A DNA stretch of 64,000 bases from positions 62,001-126,000 of the forward strand of contig NZ_JAMXLY010000001.1 of the NCBI RefSeq assembly GCF_024054555.1. Direction: 5' to 3'. Both the position numbers and the translations under genes were made by a program. Within the stretch, counting starts at the first letter, position 1. Every line of letters begins with the position of its first letter. This stretch comes from Segatella cerevisiae. Its GTDB lineage: Bacteria > Bacteroidota > Bacteroidia > Bacteroidales > Bacteroidaceae. A model generated the notes under the pieces. It worked only from the letters and a program-made list of their open reading frames with translations. It was not told the origin of the DNA and ran no database searches. Shown one piece after another: positions 46,731 to 56,133 of the stretch.

Positions 46731-48146
46731 TCACTTGTCCAACTTCTTTTTCTCTATCAAACTGTCCTGCGGATCATCCACCGGTTCAGGTATCGGCCTG
46801 TTGGGGTTCTCTTTCGCACCTAACTCAACCAGTTCTTTCGCCTTTTTCACCACACTCTGCTGACCGGAGATCAACTTATTGTCAGCCAGGTCATAGGCTG
46901 CCTGAGTCCGCTTCATCAGATCACCCAATTTATTATACCGCTGGAAGAAATCCCCGAGTCGATCGAGCAGTGTCTCTGCCAATCCGAAAACCCGCTGTTG
47001 GTTTTCCGCCTGCGTATTCTGGACCCATGCGACCCTAATCATGTGAAGGATAGCCGTCAGATTCTGCTCGCTCGTGATAAAAACCTTCTTATGGAAAGCC
47101 TCATCCCAAAGTTGGGGATCAGTGACCAAAGCCAACTGCAGAGAAGCTTCCACAGGCATGAACATGATGACAAAGTCGACTGCTTTACGAGGTGCCTTGA
47201 CATACTTGCTGTAATCCTTGCGAGCCAGTTCCAAGATATGCTTGCGGACACTGTCCACATGTTCCTTGAGGTATTTGTCTTTCTCTTCCTGAGTTGTAGC
47301 GTTGACATATCTCTCGAAAGCGACCAAAGAGACTTTCGAGTCAATGATCACGTCATCCCCCTGGGGATAATGGAGAATAACATCAGGGATCATCTGGGAA
47401 CCGGTACTGTCATTCAGGACAACATTGCCATTGGCATCACGAAGGTGAGACTGCACATCGTATTCTCTTCCTTCAACCAGTCCCTGGCTATTCAAGAGAT
47501 CGCCCAGGATGACCTCTCCCCAATTACCGGTCACCTTATTGTCACGGCGCAGCACATTGACGAGAGATTCAGCTTTCTCCCCGATCTCCTGACTGCTCTT
47601 CCGCATCTGTTCAATAATCTCACGAATGCTCGCCTGTCCTTCTGCAGTCTTCATCGTACTGTCATCCAAGGCTTTCCGCATACTGTTAATTGCCTCCTGA
47701 AGGGGAGTTGTAATGTGACCGACATGCTCTACATTCGCTTCTTTCAAGGCTTTTGTGTTCTCTTCCATCACTTTCCGGGCTGCGATCGCCATCTCCTGCT
47801 GTGCCGATTTCAACTGCAGAGAAAACTGCTCCTGCTGCTGTGCGAGTTGTCTTTCCAACTCCTCACGCTGGAGTTTCAACCTGCTTTCCTCCTGCATCTT
47901 CAGTTCGGCCAGTTGCTGTGCCTGTCGGTCTCTCAGATCCGAGAGTTGCTTCTCATACATGGATTTCTGTTCTTCTTTCTGACTACGGGCACTCTCCGCA
48001 TCTGCAGTCCTCTGTTGCTGCAGCAATTCGACTTGTGTCCGAGCCTTACCCAAATCCAACTTCATTTCTGTTCGCGATCTGCCGGCAATGAGATAGCCGA
48101 CTGCAATTCCGAAAAGAACACTGATAACTATAAATACCACCATCAT
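46731..48146 (-). CDS. rmuC: DNA recombination protein RmuC
   Basis: This 471-aa RmuC-family protein limits certain inverted-repeat rearrangements; the family has a predicted nuclease-like core. An N-terminal transmembrane helix (MMVVFIVISVLFGIAVGYLIAG) is followed by a long coiled coil rich in Gln and Glu (about 30-150). The conserved RmuC domain follows (NWGEVILGDLLNSQGLVEGREYDVQ, then DVILHYPQGDDVIIDSKVSLVAFERY near 255-280). Its gene starts 19 bp after nhaD, so the two are co-transcribed. Long open frames on the opposite strand of this gene are composition artefacts. Confidence 0.93.
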   Translation of the reverse strand: MMVVFIVISVLFGIAVGYLIAGRSRTEMKLDLGKARTQVELLQQQRTADAESARSQKEEQKSMYEKQLSDLRDRQAQQLAELKMQEESRLKLQREELERQLAQQQEQFSLQLKSAQQEMAIAARKVMEENTKALKEANVEHVGHITTPLQEAINSMRKALDDSTMKTAEGQASIREIIEQMRKSSQEIGEKAESLVNVLRRDNKVTGNWGEVILGDLLNSQGLVEGREYDVQSHLRDANGNVVLNDSTGSQMIPDVILHYPQGDDVIIDSKVSLVAFERYVNATTQEEKDKYLKEHVDSVRKHILELARKDYSKYVKAPRKAVDFVIMFMPVEASLQLALVTDPQLWDEAFHKKVFITSEQNLTAILHMIRVAWVQNTQAENQQRVFGLAETLLDRLGDFFQRYNKLGDLMKRTQAAYDLADNKLISGQQSVVKKAKELVELGAKENPNRPIPEPVDDPQDSLIEKKKLDK

Positions 48147-48165
48147 CTCAATTCACGCAATAACT

Positions 48166-49530
48166 TTAATGTAAAACAATAACATAATCCCGAATCAGCC
48201 AATAAGACAGGATGCCCACGAGGTATCCTGCAAACGCAATCCAACTCACATGTTTCATATACCAGCCGAAAGTAATTTTCTCAAGTCCCATCACGACGAC
48301 ACCTGCAACACTCCCGATGATCAGGATTGAACCTCCCGTTCCTGCACAATAGGCAAGTAATTGCCAGAATATGCCGTCAGTAGCCATATCTCCGGTAGCC
48401 TGCAGCGGATACATTCCCATACAACCCGCCACCAAAGGCACATTATCAATCACACTGGAAAGCACGCCTATGATCCCAGTCACCATATAGTGGTTTCCCT
48501 GAAAAGTAGTATTCAGGCCATGCCCCAGCATCTTCAAAGCCCCGATCTCTTCCAGGCAAGAGACTGCCATGAGCACCCCCAGGAAGAAAAGGATGGTGGA
48601 CAAGTCGATATGGGACAGAAGGTCAGCGACTCTTCTGGTAAAGGAAGTTTTTCCGGTAAAGCGGTGCAAGCGCCGGTAAAAGATTTCTGTAACGATCCAG
48701 AGGACACTCAGCACAAGAAGGATACCGACAAAAGGAGGCAGATCAGTCAAAGCCTTGAATATCGGCACAAAGATCAAGCCCCCCACTCCGAGAAAGAAGA
48801 TCACCAAACGTTGGCGTTCAGAAAAATCCAAGTCAGCCGTCTCCTCTTTTCCAGAAAGTTGAACTGTCCCCAAAGTTTCCAGTTGACCGGAAAGTTGGGT
48901 TTGGAGAATCAGGGCAGGTATGACGATGGAAATGACGGAAGGAATGAATATTTCGGTAATGACGCCGAGAGGGGTAATCAGACCCTTGTTCCAGAGCATG
49001 ATTGTCGTCACATCCCCTATAGGAGAAAAGGCCCCACCGGAATTGGCAGCCAGGATAATCATGGACGAATAGATCAAGCGGTCTTGATGATTCTTCGTGA
49101 GTTTGCGAAGTATCATGATCATCACGATGGAAGAAGTCATATTGTCCAGTATGGCAGAAAGGAAGAAAGTCATAAAGGTGATTTTCCACAACAAGGCGCG
49201 TTTGCTCCTTGTCTTCATGACCCTGCTCACCCAATCGAAACCGCCGTTCTGATCAACAATTTCCACGATCGCCATCGCACCCATCAGAAAGAAAAGCGTC
49301 GTAGAAGTACTTCCTAGATGCCGCTCAATCGCATCACTGACCACAGAAGGCAGGTCTGCCGTAGGAACACCTGGATTATAACTTTCCGGGCTGATCATAT
49401 ACAATGTCCAGCACACGACAAACATGAAGAGCGCTATAGCTGCTTTATTAACTTTGGTCACACTCTCAAGTGCAATAAAAAGGTAACCTAAACAAAATGC
49501 AATGATAATAATAATCGATAAAGTCGGCAT
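48166..49530 (-). CDS. nhaD: NhaD-type sodium/proton antiporter
   Basis: This 454-aa inner-membrane protein of the ion-transporter superfamily has about 11-13 hydrophobic segments. The stretch FFLSAILDNMTSSIVMIMILRK, with an Asp-Asn pair in a membrane helix, and AANSGGAFSPIGDVTTIMLWNKG are typical of NhaD antiporters. It should export Na+ (or Li+) in exchange for protons. It heads a two-gene unit with rmuC. I see no regulatory RNA upstream. Confidence 0.9.
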   Translation of the reverse strand: MPTLSIIIIIAFCLGYLFIALESVTKVNKAAIALFMFVVCWTLYMISPESYNPGVPTADLPSVVSDAIERHLGSTSTTLFFLMGAMAIVEIVDQNGGFDWVSRVMKTRSKRALLWKITFMTFFLSAILDNMTSSIVMIMILRKLTKNHQDRLIYSSMIILAANSGGAFSPIGDVTTIMLWNKGLITPLGVITEIFIPSVISIVIPALILQTQLSGQLETLGTVQLSGKEETADLDFSERQRLVIFFLGVGGLIFVPIFKALTDLPPFVGILLVLSVLWIVTEIFYRRLHRFTGKTSFTRRVADLLSHIDLSTILFFLGVLMAVSCLEEIGALKMLGHGLNTTFQGNHYMVTGIIGVLSSVIDNVPLVAGCMGMYPLQATGDMATDGIFWQLLAYCAGTGGSILIIGSVAGVVVMGLEKITFGWYMKHVSWIAFAGYLVGILSYWLIRDYVIVLH

Positions 49531-49697
49531 AAAGATTCACGAATTTTAAATGTGTTCAATTTCTTAAAAGCGAAAAACGCCCGTCTTTTCTAATAGTTTA
49601 CAAAGGTACATAACTTTTTCAAGACCTATGCCTTTTCCTTAATTATTAAGAAAATAATAGTAATACTTTCTAAAAATCGGATTAAAAATATTAAGTA

Positions 49698-49729
49698 TTT
49701 GATTTATTCATGTAATTTTAGTATTTTTG
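49698..49729 (+). promoter_or_regulatory. Promoter of the AraC-type rhamnose regulator
   Basis: TTTG (49698-49701), a 20-bp spacer and TATTTTTG (49722-49729) match the consensus. The leader would be about 16 nt to the ATG at 49751. Confidence 0.7.
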
Positions 49730-49750
49730 TCAAGAAATAGAAGACATACC

Positions 49751-50629
49751 ATGCAGACCAGCAAATACCTTGTTGCCAATTCCAAAGATGCCCTTTGGGG
49801 ACTTACTATCAACACTGTAGGACAGGAGACCATTCTTCCTGATGAGGACTATCCCACACATGGACATGCTGACGGCTATTATTTCAATATCGATAAAGGC
49901 AGGATCCTCAACGAATACCAGATTCTCTACGTACCCGAGGGGGAAGGCATCTTCCAGAACGCGCACACCAAAAGACCTGTCAAGATCAAGTCGGGAGATA
50001 TTTTCCTGCTCTTCCCCGGTGAATGGCATACCTATCATCCCTCCAAGGACAGCGGGTGGAAAAGTTATTGGATAGGTTTTAAAGGCAAGAACATGGACGA
50101 CCGAGTAAAGGCGGGATTCCTGTCTCCTTCAAAACCGATCTATCATGTCGGCTACAGCAGTGACATCATCCGTCTTTACGAAGAGGCCTATCAGACCGCC
50201 CTGAAAGAAGCCGCCTACTCCCAGCAAATGCTTGCCGGCATCGTTAACCACCTCATCGGACTGATGTACTCTCTCGACAGGAACATCACGCTCAACCGAA
50301 ACCAGGCTTATGTCGATATGATCAACCATGCCAGGAAGATGATCAGGGAATCACTCGAGAAAGACTTGTCCATCCAGCAGATTGCCAACATTATGGGAGT
50401 CAGTTATTCCAATTTCAGGAAACTGTTCAAGGAATTCACCGGCATTGCACCGGCGACCTACCAACAGGAACTCCGCCTTCAAAGGGCTAAAGAACTGTTG
50501 TCAACGACTAACTCCAGCATCAAGGAGATCGCTTACCGTCTCCGATTTGAAACGCCGGATTACTTCTCTTCAAAATTCAAGATCAAAACGGGTTGCAAAC
50601 CCAGTGAGTTCCGACACAGAACCAGATAG
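49751..50629 (+). CDS. AraC-family regulator of rhamnose utilisation
   Basis: This 292-aa regulator has an N-terminal AraC-type cupin sensor domain (about residues 15-150; YPTHGHADGYYFNIDKGRIL, then LFPGEWHTYHPSKDSGWKSYWIGF). A C-terminal double helix-turn-helix follows (about 190-290; DLSIQQIANIMGVSYSNFRKLFKEFTG and SSIKEIAYRLRFETPDYFSSKFK). A longer form would need a TTG start inside the promoter, so I use the ATG. It sits next to rhaB, rhaA and rhaT, so L-rhamnose or a metabolite is the likely inducer. This is inferred from position. It resembles the RhaR-type regulator known in Bacteroides. Confidence 0.9.
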   Translation: MQTSKYLVANSKDALWGLTINTVGQETILPDEDYPTHGHADGYYFNIDKGRILNEYQILYVPEGEGIFQNAHTKRPVKIKSGDIFLLFPGEWHTYHPSKDSGWKSYWIGFKGKNMDDRVKAGFLSPSKPIYHVGYSSDIIRLYEEAYQTALKEAAYSQQMLAGIVNHLIGLMYSLDRNITLNRNQAYVDMINHARKMIRESLEKDLSIQQIANIMGVSYSNFRKLFKEFTGIAPATYQQELRLQRAKELLSTTNSSIKEIAYRLRFETPDYFSSKFKIKTGCKPSEFRHRTR

Positions 50630-50820
50630 GCTGACCACTTTGACCTTTTTAAAGAACCAAACGGTACAGCGCCTTTCCCAAACTTAATCCCGACCCTCAA
50701 TAGACCCCATTTCAAGAGAAAGGCTTCCCCCTTTTGTCCCCTAAATAACTCGGAAATAATCTTTCTCAATTTTTTATGCTTTAAAATCAAATACTAGAGT
50801 TTTATCACATCGATTCAAGG

Positions 50821-50828
50821 TAACTTTG
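50821..50828 (+). promoter_or_regulatory. -7 box of the rhaB operon
   Basis: TAACTTTG lies 40 nt before the rhaB ATG. The lack of a TTTG at -33 is consistent with activator dependence. Confidence 0.5.
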
Positions 50829-50867
50829 TGGAATTAAACTAAACAACACTTAACCAAATCAAAATCG

Positions 50868-52346
50868 ATGATTGAAAACAAGAAGTATTTTTTTGCCATT
50901 GATCTAGGGGCAACCAGTGGAAGAACGATCATTGGTACACTGGACAATGGGAAAATAGAACTGGAAGAACTGACTCGCTTTGATAATCCCATCATAGAAA
51001 CAGGTGGTCATTTTTATTGGGACTTCTATGCCCTGTACCATGAAATCATTCTCGGCTTGCAACTTGCCCACAAGCGCCACATCCCTATACAGAGCATAGG
51101 CATTGACACGTGGGGATGCGACTTCGTATTCGTCGGCGACGACGGTGCATTGATGCGTAATCCGATGTCCTACCGCGACCCTTGTACAATGGGGACAATG
51201 GAGGAGTATTTCAAGGATGCCGTTTCCAAAGAAAAGGTGTATGAGAAAACGGGCATACAATTCATGAATTTCAACTCTCTCTTCCAACTCTATCAGATGC
51301 ACGTGTCAGGAAATTCTGCCATGCGCCATGCCAAACAAGTACTTTTCATTCCGGATGCTTTAAGTTATATGCTGACAGGAAAGACAATCTGCGAATATAC
51401 GGTTGCCTCTACTTCCCAACTCCTCAATCCCAAGACCGGTGATCTCGACGAAGAACTGATCCACAGTGTAGGACTGAAACGGGAACAATTCGGCAAGATG
51501 ACCAGTCCGGGCACAGTCATAGGTCCATTGACGGAAGAAATACAGAAACAGACAGGTCTGCCTGCCATTCCTGTCATTGCCGTAGCAGGGCACGATACAG
51601 CCAGTGCCGTAGCGGCCATCCCTACCCAAGATGAGAAATATGCCTATCTGAGTTCAGGAACCTGGAGTTTGATGGGCATCGAAAACAAGCATGCAATCAT
51701 CACGGACAAGAGTTTGCAACTCAATTTCACCAATGAAGGCGGAATAGAAGGCACGACCCGTTTCCTGAAGAATATCTGCGGAATGTGGATCTATGAGCGT
51801 TTCCGCTCCGAATGGCCGGAACTCAAGAGTCTGGGACATCGGAAACTCCAGGAGGAAGCTGCTGCAGAAAAGGGCTTTCAAAGTCTCATCAACCCTGATG
51901 ACCCCGTATTTGCGAATCCTTCGTCCATGGTCCTCGCCATACAGAACTATTGTAAAGAACATCAGGAACCTGTTCCCGAGACTCCTCCCCAGATATGCAG
52001 ATGCATTTTCGACAGTCTGGCTCTCAGATACAGACAAGTATTCAACTGGCTCGAAAGTTTTGCGCCGTTCGGCATCAGCAGACTCCACATTATCGGCGGA
52101 GGTTCTCTGAATGTCATGCTCAACCAGTTTACTGCCAATTCCTGTGGCGTACCTGTACTCGCAGGACCACAGGAGAGTACGGCCATCGGCAACATCATGC
52201 TCCAGGCAAAAGCTTCAGGAGAAGTCAAAGGGATTCGGGAAATGCGTGAGATAATCGCAGAAAGCATCGATCTCAGGCGATACGAACCTCAGGACAAAAA
52301 GCATTGGGACGAAGCATACCGTAAATACCTGAATATCTGCAAATGA
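50868..52346 (+). CDS. rhaB: Rhamnulokinase
   Basis: RhaB phosphorylates L-rhamnulose at C1 with ATP. The 492-aa FGGY-family kinase opens with the ATP-binding FFAIDLGATSGRTIIGTL. It has VAGHDTASAV near 243-252 and HIIGGGSLNVMLNQFTA in the C-terminal domain. A TAACTTTG (50821-50828) is a likely -7 box with no matching -33 TTTG, as expected of a promoter that needs an activator, here presumably the AraC regulator encoded just upstream. The next gene, rhaA, is 135 bp downstream. Confidence 0.94.
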   Translation: MIENKKYFFAIDLGATSGRTIIGTLDNGKIELEELTRFDNPIIETGGHFYWDFYALYHEIILGLQLAHKRHIPIQSIGIDTWGCDFVFVGDDGALMRNPMSYRDPCTMGTMEEYFKDAVSKEKVYEKTGIQFMNFNSLFQLYQMHVSGNSAMRHAKQVLFIPDALSYMLTGKTICEYTVASTSQLLNPKTGDLDEELIHSVGLKREQFGKMTSPGTVIGPLTEEIQKQTGLPAIPVIAVAGHDTASAVAAIPTQDEKYAYLSSGTWSLMGIENKHAIITDKSLQLNFTNEGGIEGTTRFLKNICGMWIYERFRSEWPELKSLGHRKLQEEAAAEKGFQSLINPDDPVFANPSSMVLAIQNYCKEHQEPVPETPPQICRCIFDSLALRYRQVFNWLESFAPFGISRLHIIGGGSLNVMLNQFTANSCGVPVLAGPQESTAIGNIMLQAKASGEVKGIREMREIIAESIDLRRYEPQDKKHWDEAYRKYLNICK

Positions 52347-52481
52347 CAGCCTGATCACGTTGATCTGCACATCCCGGTCCCGGCATCAGCAGATCCGGGC
52401 ACTCACTATCCTAAAAAAGGAATCTACCTTAAAAGGTATAAAATATACAAGAAGTAAAATCAATAACTAAGAAAAAAGACT

Positions 52482-53735
52482 ATGAAATCAGAAACAATTG
52501 AGAAGAATTACCAAGTTGCAAAAGAGCGTTATGCCGCATTAGGAGTCAATACGGATAAAGCACTTGAAATCTTACAGAAAGCCCCTATTTCCCTGCACTG
52601 CTGGCAAGCCGATGATGTGATGGGATTCGAGCGCAATACCGCCCTCACAGGAGGCATCCAGACGACAGGCAATTATCCAGGCCGGGCTCGCAATGTCGCA
52701 GAAGTCCGCCAAGACATTGAAAAAGTCGTTTCACTCTTAGGTGGAACTTTCCGCTTCAACCTCCATGAGACTTACGGGGAGTTCGGCGATAAATTCGTTG
52801 ACCGTGACCAGTGCGAAACCAAGCATTTCACAGGATGGATGCAGTGGGCCAAAGAGAATAATCTAAAACTCGATTTCAACTCCACCTCCTTCTCTCATCC
52901 GAAGAGCGGCTACCTCTCTTTGTCCAATCCTGATAAGGAAATCCGCGATTTCTGGATCGAGCACACAAAGCGCTGCCGCCGTATCGCCGATGCGATGGGA
53001 AAATATCAGGGTGATCCCTGTATCATGAATATCTGGGTACACGACGGTTCCAAGGACTATACTGTGGAGCGCTCCCGTTACCGTCAGATACTGAAGAACT
53101 CATTGGATGACATTCTCTCCGAGAAACTGCCGAACATGAAGACTTGCCTGGAGGCAAAACTTTTCGGAATCGGTATGGAGGCCTATACTGTAGGCTCGCA
53201 TGATTTCTACGCCGGCTATTGCTCCAAGAACAACGTCATCTATACATTGGATACCGGTCACTACGAGCCCACAGAGAATGTCGCTGACGCCGTCTCCTCT
53301 CTTCTGCTCTTCGTTCCGGAATTGATGCTGCATGTCAGTCGCCCGATGCACTGGGATTCCGACCACGTCACACTCTTCGATGACAAGACCAGGGATCTGT
53401 TCGCAGAGGTGATCCGTGCCAACGCACTTAACCGTACACATCTGGGGCTGGATTATTTCGATGCTTCCATCAACCGTATCGGTGCTTATATCATCGGTGT
53501 CAGAGCTGCACAGAAAGCACTGCTGCAAGCTCTCCTGGAGCCGCTGCCTACACTCCGCAAATACGAGGACGAAGGCAAATGGTTCGAACGTCTGGCTCTC
53601 ATGGAAGAGGAAAAGACCATGCCGGTCGGAGCTGTATACGACTACTTCAACTATAAGAACAACAAACCTGTAGCCGAAGAATACATCTCTGACGTGGAGC
53701 AGTATGAAAAAGACGTATTGTCAAAGCGCAAGTAA
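52482..53735 (+). CDS. rhaA: L-rhamnose isomerase
   Basis: RhaA converts L-rhamnose to L-rhamnulose, using metal ions in a TIM barrel. The 417-aa length matches E. coli RhaA. Recognisable segments are SLHCWQADDVMGFE near residues 32-45, NLHETYGEFGDKFVDRD near 89-105, NIWVHDGSKDYTVERSRY near 184-201, DTGHYEPTENVADAVS near 265-280 and HVSRPMHWDSDHVTLFDD near 284-301. These carry the His, Asp and Glu ligands expected of the family. It overlaps rhaT by one base (stop TAA, then ATG, 53733-53737), so translation is coupled. Confidence 0.96.
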   Translation: MKSETIEKNYQVAKERYAALGVNTDKALEILQKAPISLHCWQADDVMGFERNTALTGGIQTTGNYPGRARNVAEVRQDIEKVVSLLGGTFRFNLHETYGEFGDKFVDRDQCETKHFTGWMQWAKENNLKLDFNSTSFSHPKSGYLSLSNPDKEIRDFWIEHTKRCRRIADAMGKYQGDPCIMNIWVHDGSKDYTVERSRYRQILKNSLDDILSEKLPNMKTCLEAKLFGIGMEAYTVGSHDFYAGYCSKNNVIYTLDTGHYEPTENVADAVSSLLLFVPELMLHVSRPMHWDSDHVTLFDDKTRDLFAEVIRANALNRTHLGLDYFDASINRIGAYIIGVRAAQKALLQALLEPLPTLRKYEDEGKWFERLALMEEEKTMPVGAVYDYFNYKNNKPVAEEYISDVEQYEKDVLSKRK

Positions 53736-54745
53736 TGGAGATCATTATCGGTCTATTGATCATAGCAGCAGGCGCATTTTGCCAGTCCAGCTGCTATGTA
53801 CCAATCAATAAAATCAAGAAGTGGAGTTGGGAGTCCTACTGGATTGTCCAAGGTGTCTTTGCGTGGCTGATACTTCCCTTGCTTGGAGCAATGCTTGCGA
53901 TACCCGCAGGACACAGTTTAGGGGAACTCTTTGCCATGGACCCGAGAGCTGTAGGCATGACTTTCTTCTATGGCGTGCTCTGGGGCATAGGAGGACTGAC
54001 GTTCGGTCTCTCCATGCGTTATCTGGGGGTTGCCCTCGGACAAAGCATCGCTTTGGGGACGTGTGCAGGTCTGGGAACGATTCTCGGTCCGGTCTTTACG
54101 GGGAAAGCCGGTGACATCACATCTTCCATTATCATCGGAGTCATCGTGACGCTCGCAGGAATCGCTGTAATAGGCGTTGCCGGGAACATGAAGAGTGCTT
54201 CCCTGTCTGACGAAGAGAAGAAAAGTGCGGTCAAAGACTTCAACTTTACCAAAGGCATTGTTGTCGCACTGTTGTCCGGTTTTATGAGTGCCTGTTTCAA
54301 TATCGGACTCTCGCAAGGTCAAGACCTGCAATTTGAAGGGGTCAATCCCATGGTTGCCTCCCTGCCTGCTACCTTCCTGGTCACTTTAGGCGGTTTTGTA
54401 ACCAATGCGCTTTATTGTCTCTTCCAAAACACAAGAAACAAGACTTGGGGAGATTACTGCAAGAAGTCCGTATGGGGCAACAACCTCCTCTTCTGCATCT
54501 TGGCAGGTGCACTCTGGTACAGTCAGTTCTTCGGTCTGGCTTTGGGCAAAGGCTTCCTGACAAGTTCACCGGCCCTCATGACTTTCGCCTTCTGCATTCT
54601 GATGTCTCTCAACGTGGTATTCTCCAATGTCTGGGGCATTATCTTGAAGGAATGGAAAGGCTGCTCCAGAAAGACGATCACGGTCCTGGTGCTCGGCATT
54701 GTCATCCTGATCATCTCTTGCTTTGTACCTCAACTTTTGAAATAA
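53735..54745 (+). CDS. rhaT: L-rhamnose/proton symporter
   Basis: This 336-aa inner-membrane protein of the DMT superfamily carries L-rhamnose into the cell with protons. About ten hydrophobic helices are visible. The opening FCQSSCYVPINKIKKWSWESYWIVQG and the segment YLGVALGQSIALGTCAGLGTILGP are characteristic of RhaT. It is translationally coupled to rhaA, and the message ends at the hairpin at 54767. Substrate identity rests on both sequence type and the rha context. Confidence 0.94.
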   Translation: MEIIIGLLIIAAGAFCQSSCYVPINKIKKWSWESYWIVQGVFAWLILPLLGAMLAIPAGHSLGELFAMDPRAVGMTFFYGVLWGIGGLTFGLSMRYLGVALGQSIALGTCAGLGTILGPVFTGKAGDITSSIIIGVIVTLAGIAVIGVAGNMKSASLSDEEKKSAVKDFNFTKGIVVALLSGFMSACFNIGLSQGQDLQFEGVNPMVASLPATFLVTLGGFVTNALYCLFQNTRNKTWGDYCKKSVWGNNLLFCILAGALWYSQFFGLALGKGFLTSSPALMTFAFCILMSLNVVFSNVWGIILKEWKGCSRKTITVLVLGIVILIISCFVPQLLK

Positions 54746-54766
54746 AGAATTAGGTTAATAGCTTTC

Positions 54767-54806
54767 AACTCCCGGCCAGGACATTGTCTTGACCGGGAGT
54801 TTTTTG
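54767..54806 (+). terminator. Terminator of the rhaBAT message
   Basis: AACTCCCGG pairs with CCGGGAGTT, with inner GAC/GTC pairing and a short loop, followed by a T-run. It starts 21 nt after the rhaT stop. Confidence 0.85.
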
Positions 54807-54987
54807 TATATCGCTACCCGAGTAATATTCCTTAGATACCACTATTTGGGACAAAGGCTGAGAATCGGTCGTATTCCGACAAGTCTCGGCAGCAGGTCTT
54901 CGGAACAGACCTTTATACCGGACATCCCTTCAGGAGCACCTGCGCAGCATTGACCGTTTCTCAACTCCTGTTGCCAATCGGTATAAA

Positions 54988-55025
54988 CAAAAAGGCGTTT
55001 GGAATGTCAGCCATTCCAAACGCCT
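54988..55025 (-). terminator. Terminator of rhaD
   Basis: AGGCGTTTGGAATG (54993-55006) and CATTCCAAACGCCT (55012-55025) form a perfect 14-bp stem with a 5-nt loop. On the minus strand it is followed by TTTTTGTTT. It starts 30 nt after the rhaD stop. Confidence 0.88.
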
Positions 55026-55054
55026 CTATCAATCGTATCTTTCAAAACTCGCTC

Positions 55055-55873
55055 TTATTTGGGCAAATTAAAAGCTTTGGTCATTTCTTTCATTTGGGCA
55101 TCCGACATGCCTTCTGGCTCAAAACCCATACTCTTGCATTCCAGATAAATCTTGGCACTCTTCGAAAGAACGTCTATCTGGTCAAAAGCATCCAGCACAT
55201 CCAGTCCCTTGGCAAATACGCCGTGCTTCTCCCAAAGGACAACATCGTACTCCTCAAGTTCCTTCATTGTTCCCTTGGCAAGTTCTACACTGCCGGGCAA
55301 CTGATAAGGCACGATTCCCAACCCCAGCGGGCAGAAAGCCTTTGTCTCAGGGATCATGCTCCAAAGCAGATGGGTCAGTACGTCCTTTTTCAAGAAAGGT
55401 CTGTGATGGCTCAGCGCTACAAGTTCTATAGGATGGGTATGAATGGTCGCCTTATAAGCAGAACCTTCACCCACCAGACGGTTATGAACGGCAAGATGAC
55501 TTGGAAGTTCACTGGTAGGCAGCACTGGTTGGTCAGCGATGATCTCATAGTGGGCACAGTCATCGAGGATACGGATGACACTCCCGTTTTTCATAGGCCA
55601 TCGTGCCAGATCGCGCATCCGTTTGCCGGTGCCTTTGCAGAAGAAATAGCACCCTTTCAAATGGGGAAGGGTCTCCCCTATTGATTTCACCTCATCAATA
55701 GCCGGCAGTTTTCTGATTCCGTCATCAACCAATTGAGTGATATTGATCGTGATATTGCCTCCATTACGTTCTGCCCAGCCATTCTGCCAAAGGTATCCCG
55801 CAATCTCGGCAACCTTGTCAATCTCTTCTTTCAAGGCCGGTCTGCCTTCCAAAATGCTCTTTGTCGAATTCAT
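55055..55873 (-). CDS. rhaD: Rhamnulose-1-phosphate aldolase
   Basis: RhaD splits L-rhamnulose 1-phosphate into dihydroxyacetone phosphate and L-lactaldehyde. It is a class II, zinc-dependent aldolase. It has 272 aa from the ATG at 55873; E. coli RhaD has about the same length. Key parts are WAERNGGNITINIT near residue 38, FFCKGTGKRMRDLA near 78, HTHPIELVALSHH near 143 with the zinc His pair, and WEKHGVFAKG near 214 with the third His. Unlike rhaB, rhaA and rhaT, it is on the minus strand with its own promoter-like TATTTTTG (minus, 55907-55914), so it is controlled separately or divergently. Confidence 0.94.
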   Translation of the reverse strand: MNSTKSILEGRPALKEEIDKVAEIAGYLWQNGWAERNGGNITINITQLVDDGIRKLPAIDEVKSIGETLPHLKGCYFFCKGTGKRMRDLARWPMKNGSVIRILDDCAHYEIIADQPVLPTSELPSHLAVHNRLVGEGSAYKATIHTHPIELVALSHHRPFLKKDVLTHLLWSMIPETKAFCPLGLGIVPYQLPGSVELAKGTMKELEEYDVVLWEKHGVFAKGLDVLDAFDQIDVLSKSAKIYLECKSMGFEPEGMSDAQMKEMTKAFNLPK

Positions 55874-55906
55874 AATTTTTGTATTGTTTCTATTGATTTG
55901 TTTTGG

Positions 55907-55914
55907 CAAAAATA
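55907..55914 (-). promoter_or_regulatory. -7 box of rhaD
   Basis: TATTTTTG on the minus strand, about 33 nt before the ATG. A weak TTG occurs 18 bp upstream (55933-55935). Confidence 0.5.
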
Positions 55915-56096
55915 CCAACTTCTAAGTATTTCCAACTAAAGGATTTGATTTTTAATCTTAAAGTTTTGAGATTTATCCGGCGCATCTATTCTCCTCTTGT
56001 CATTTTCTTTTGTGCAGCCCTGAAAGCCTCATCCGGACAAGCCTGACAAACTGTCTCGCACCACAGTGACGGGCTTGAGAATAAAATTCCAAAGTA

Positions 56097-56128
56097 TTTG
56101 GGATATTATCAAAATTGTTGTACCTTTG
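56097..56128 (+). promoter_or_regulatory. Consensus promoter of the 56134 gene
   Basis: TTTG (56097-56100), a 20-bp spacer and TACCTTTG (56121-56128). Transcription should begin within a few bases of 56134, which is the A of the chosen ATG. Confidence 0.75.
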
Positions 56129-56133
56129 TCTAC

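Noticed and set aside
46998..48182. 394-codon plus-strand frame opposite rmuC
   Set aside because: It is antisense to a well-supported RmuC gene, has no domain and a Cys/Leu/His-rich composition typical of a shadow frame.
48361..49317. 318-codon plus-strand frame opposite nhaD
   Set aside because: It is antisense to a clear membrane transporter; the His/Gln-rich translation is the complement of hydrophobic codons.
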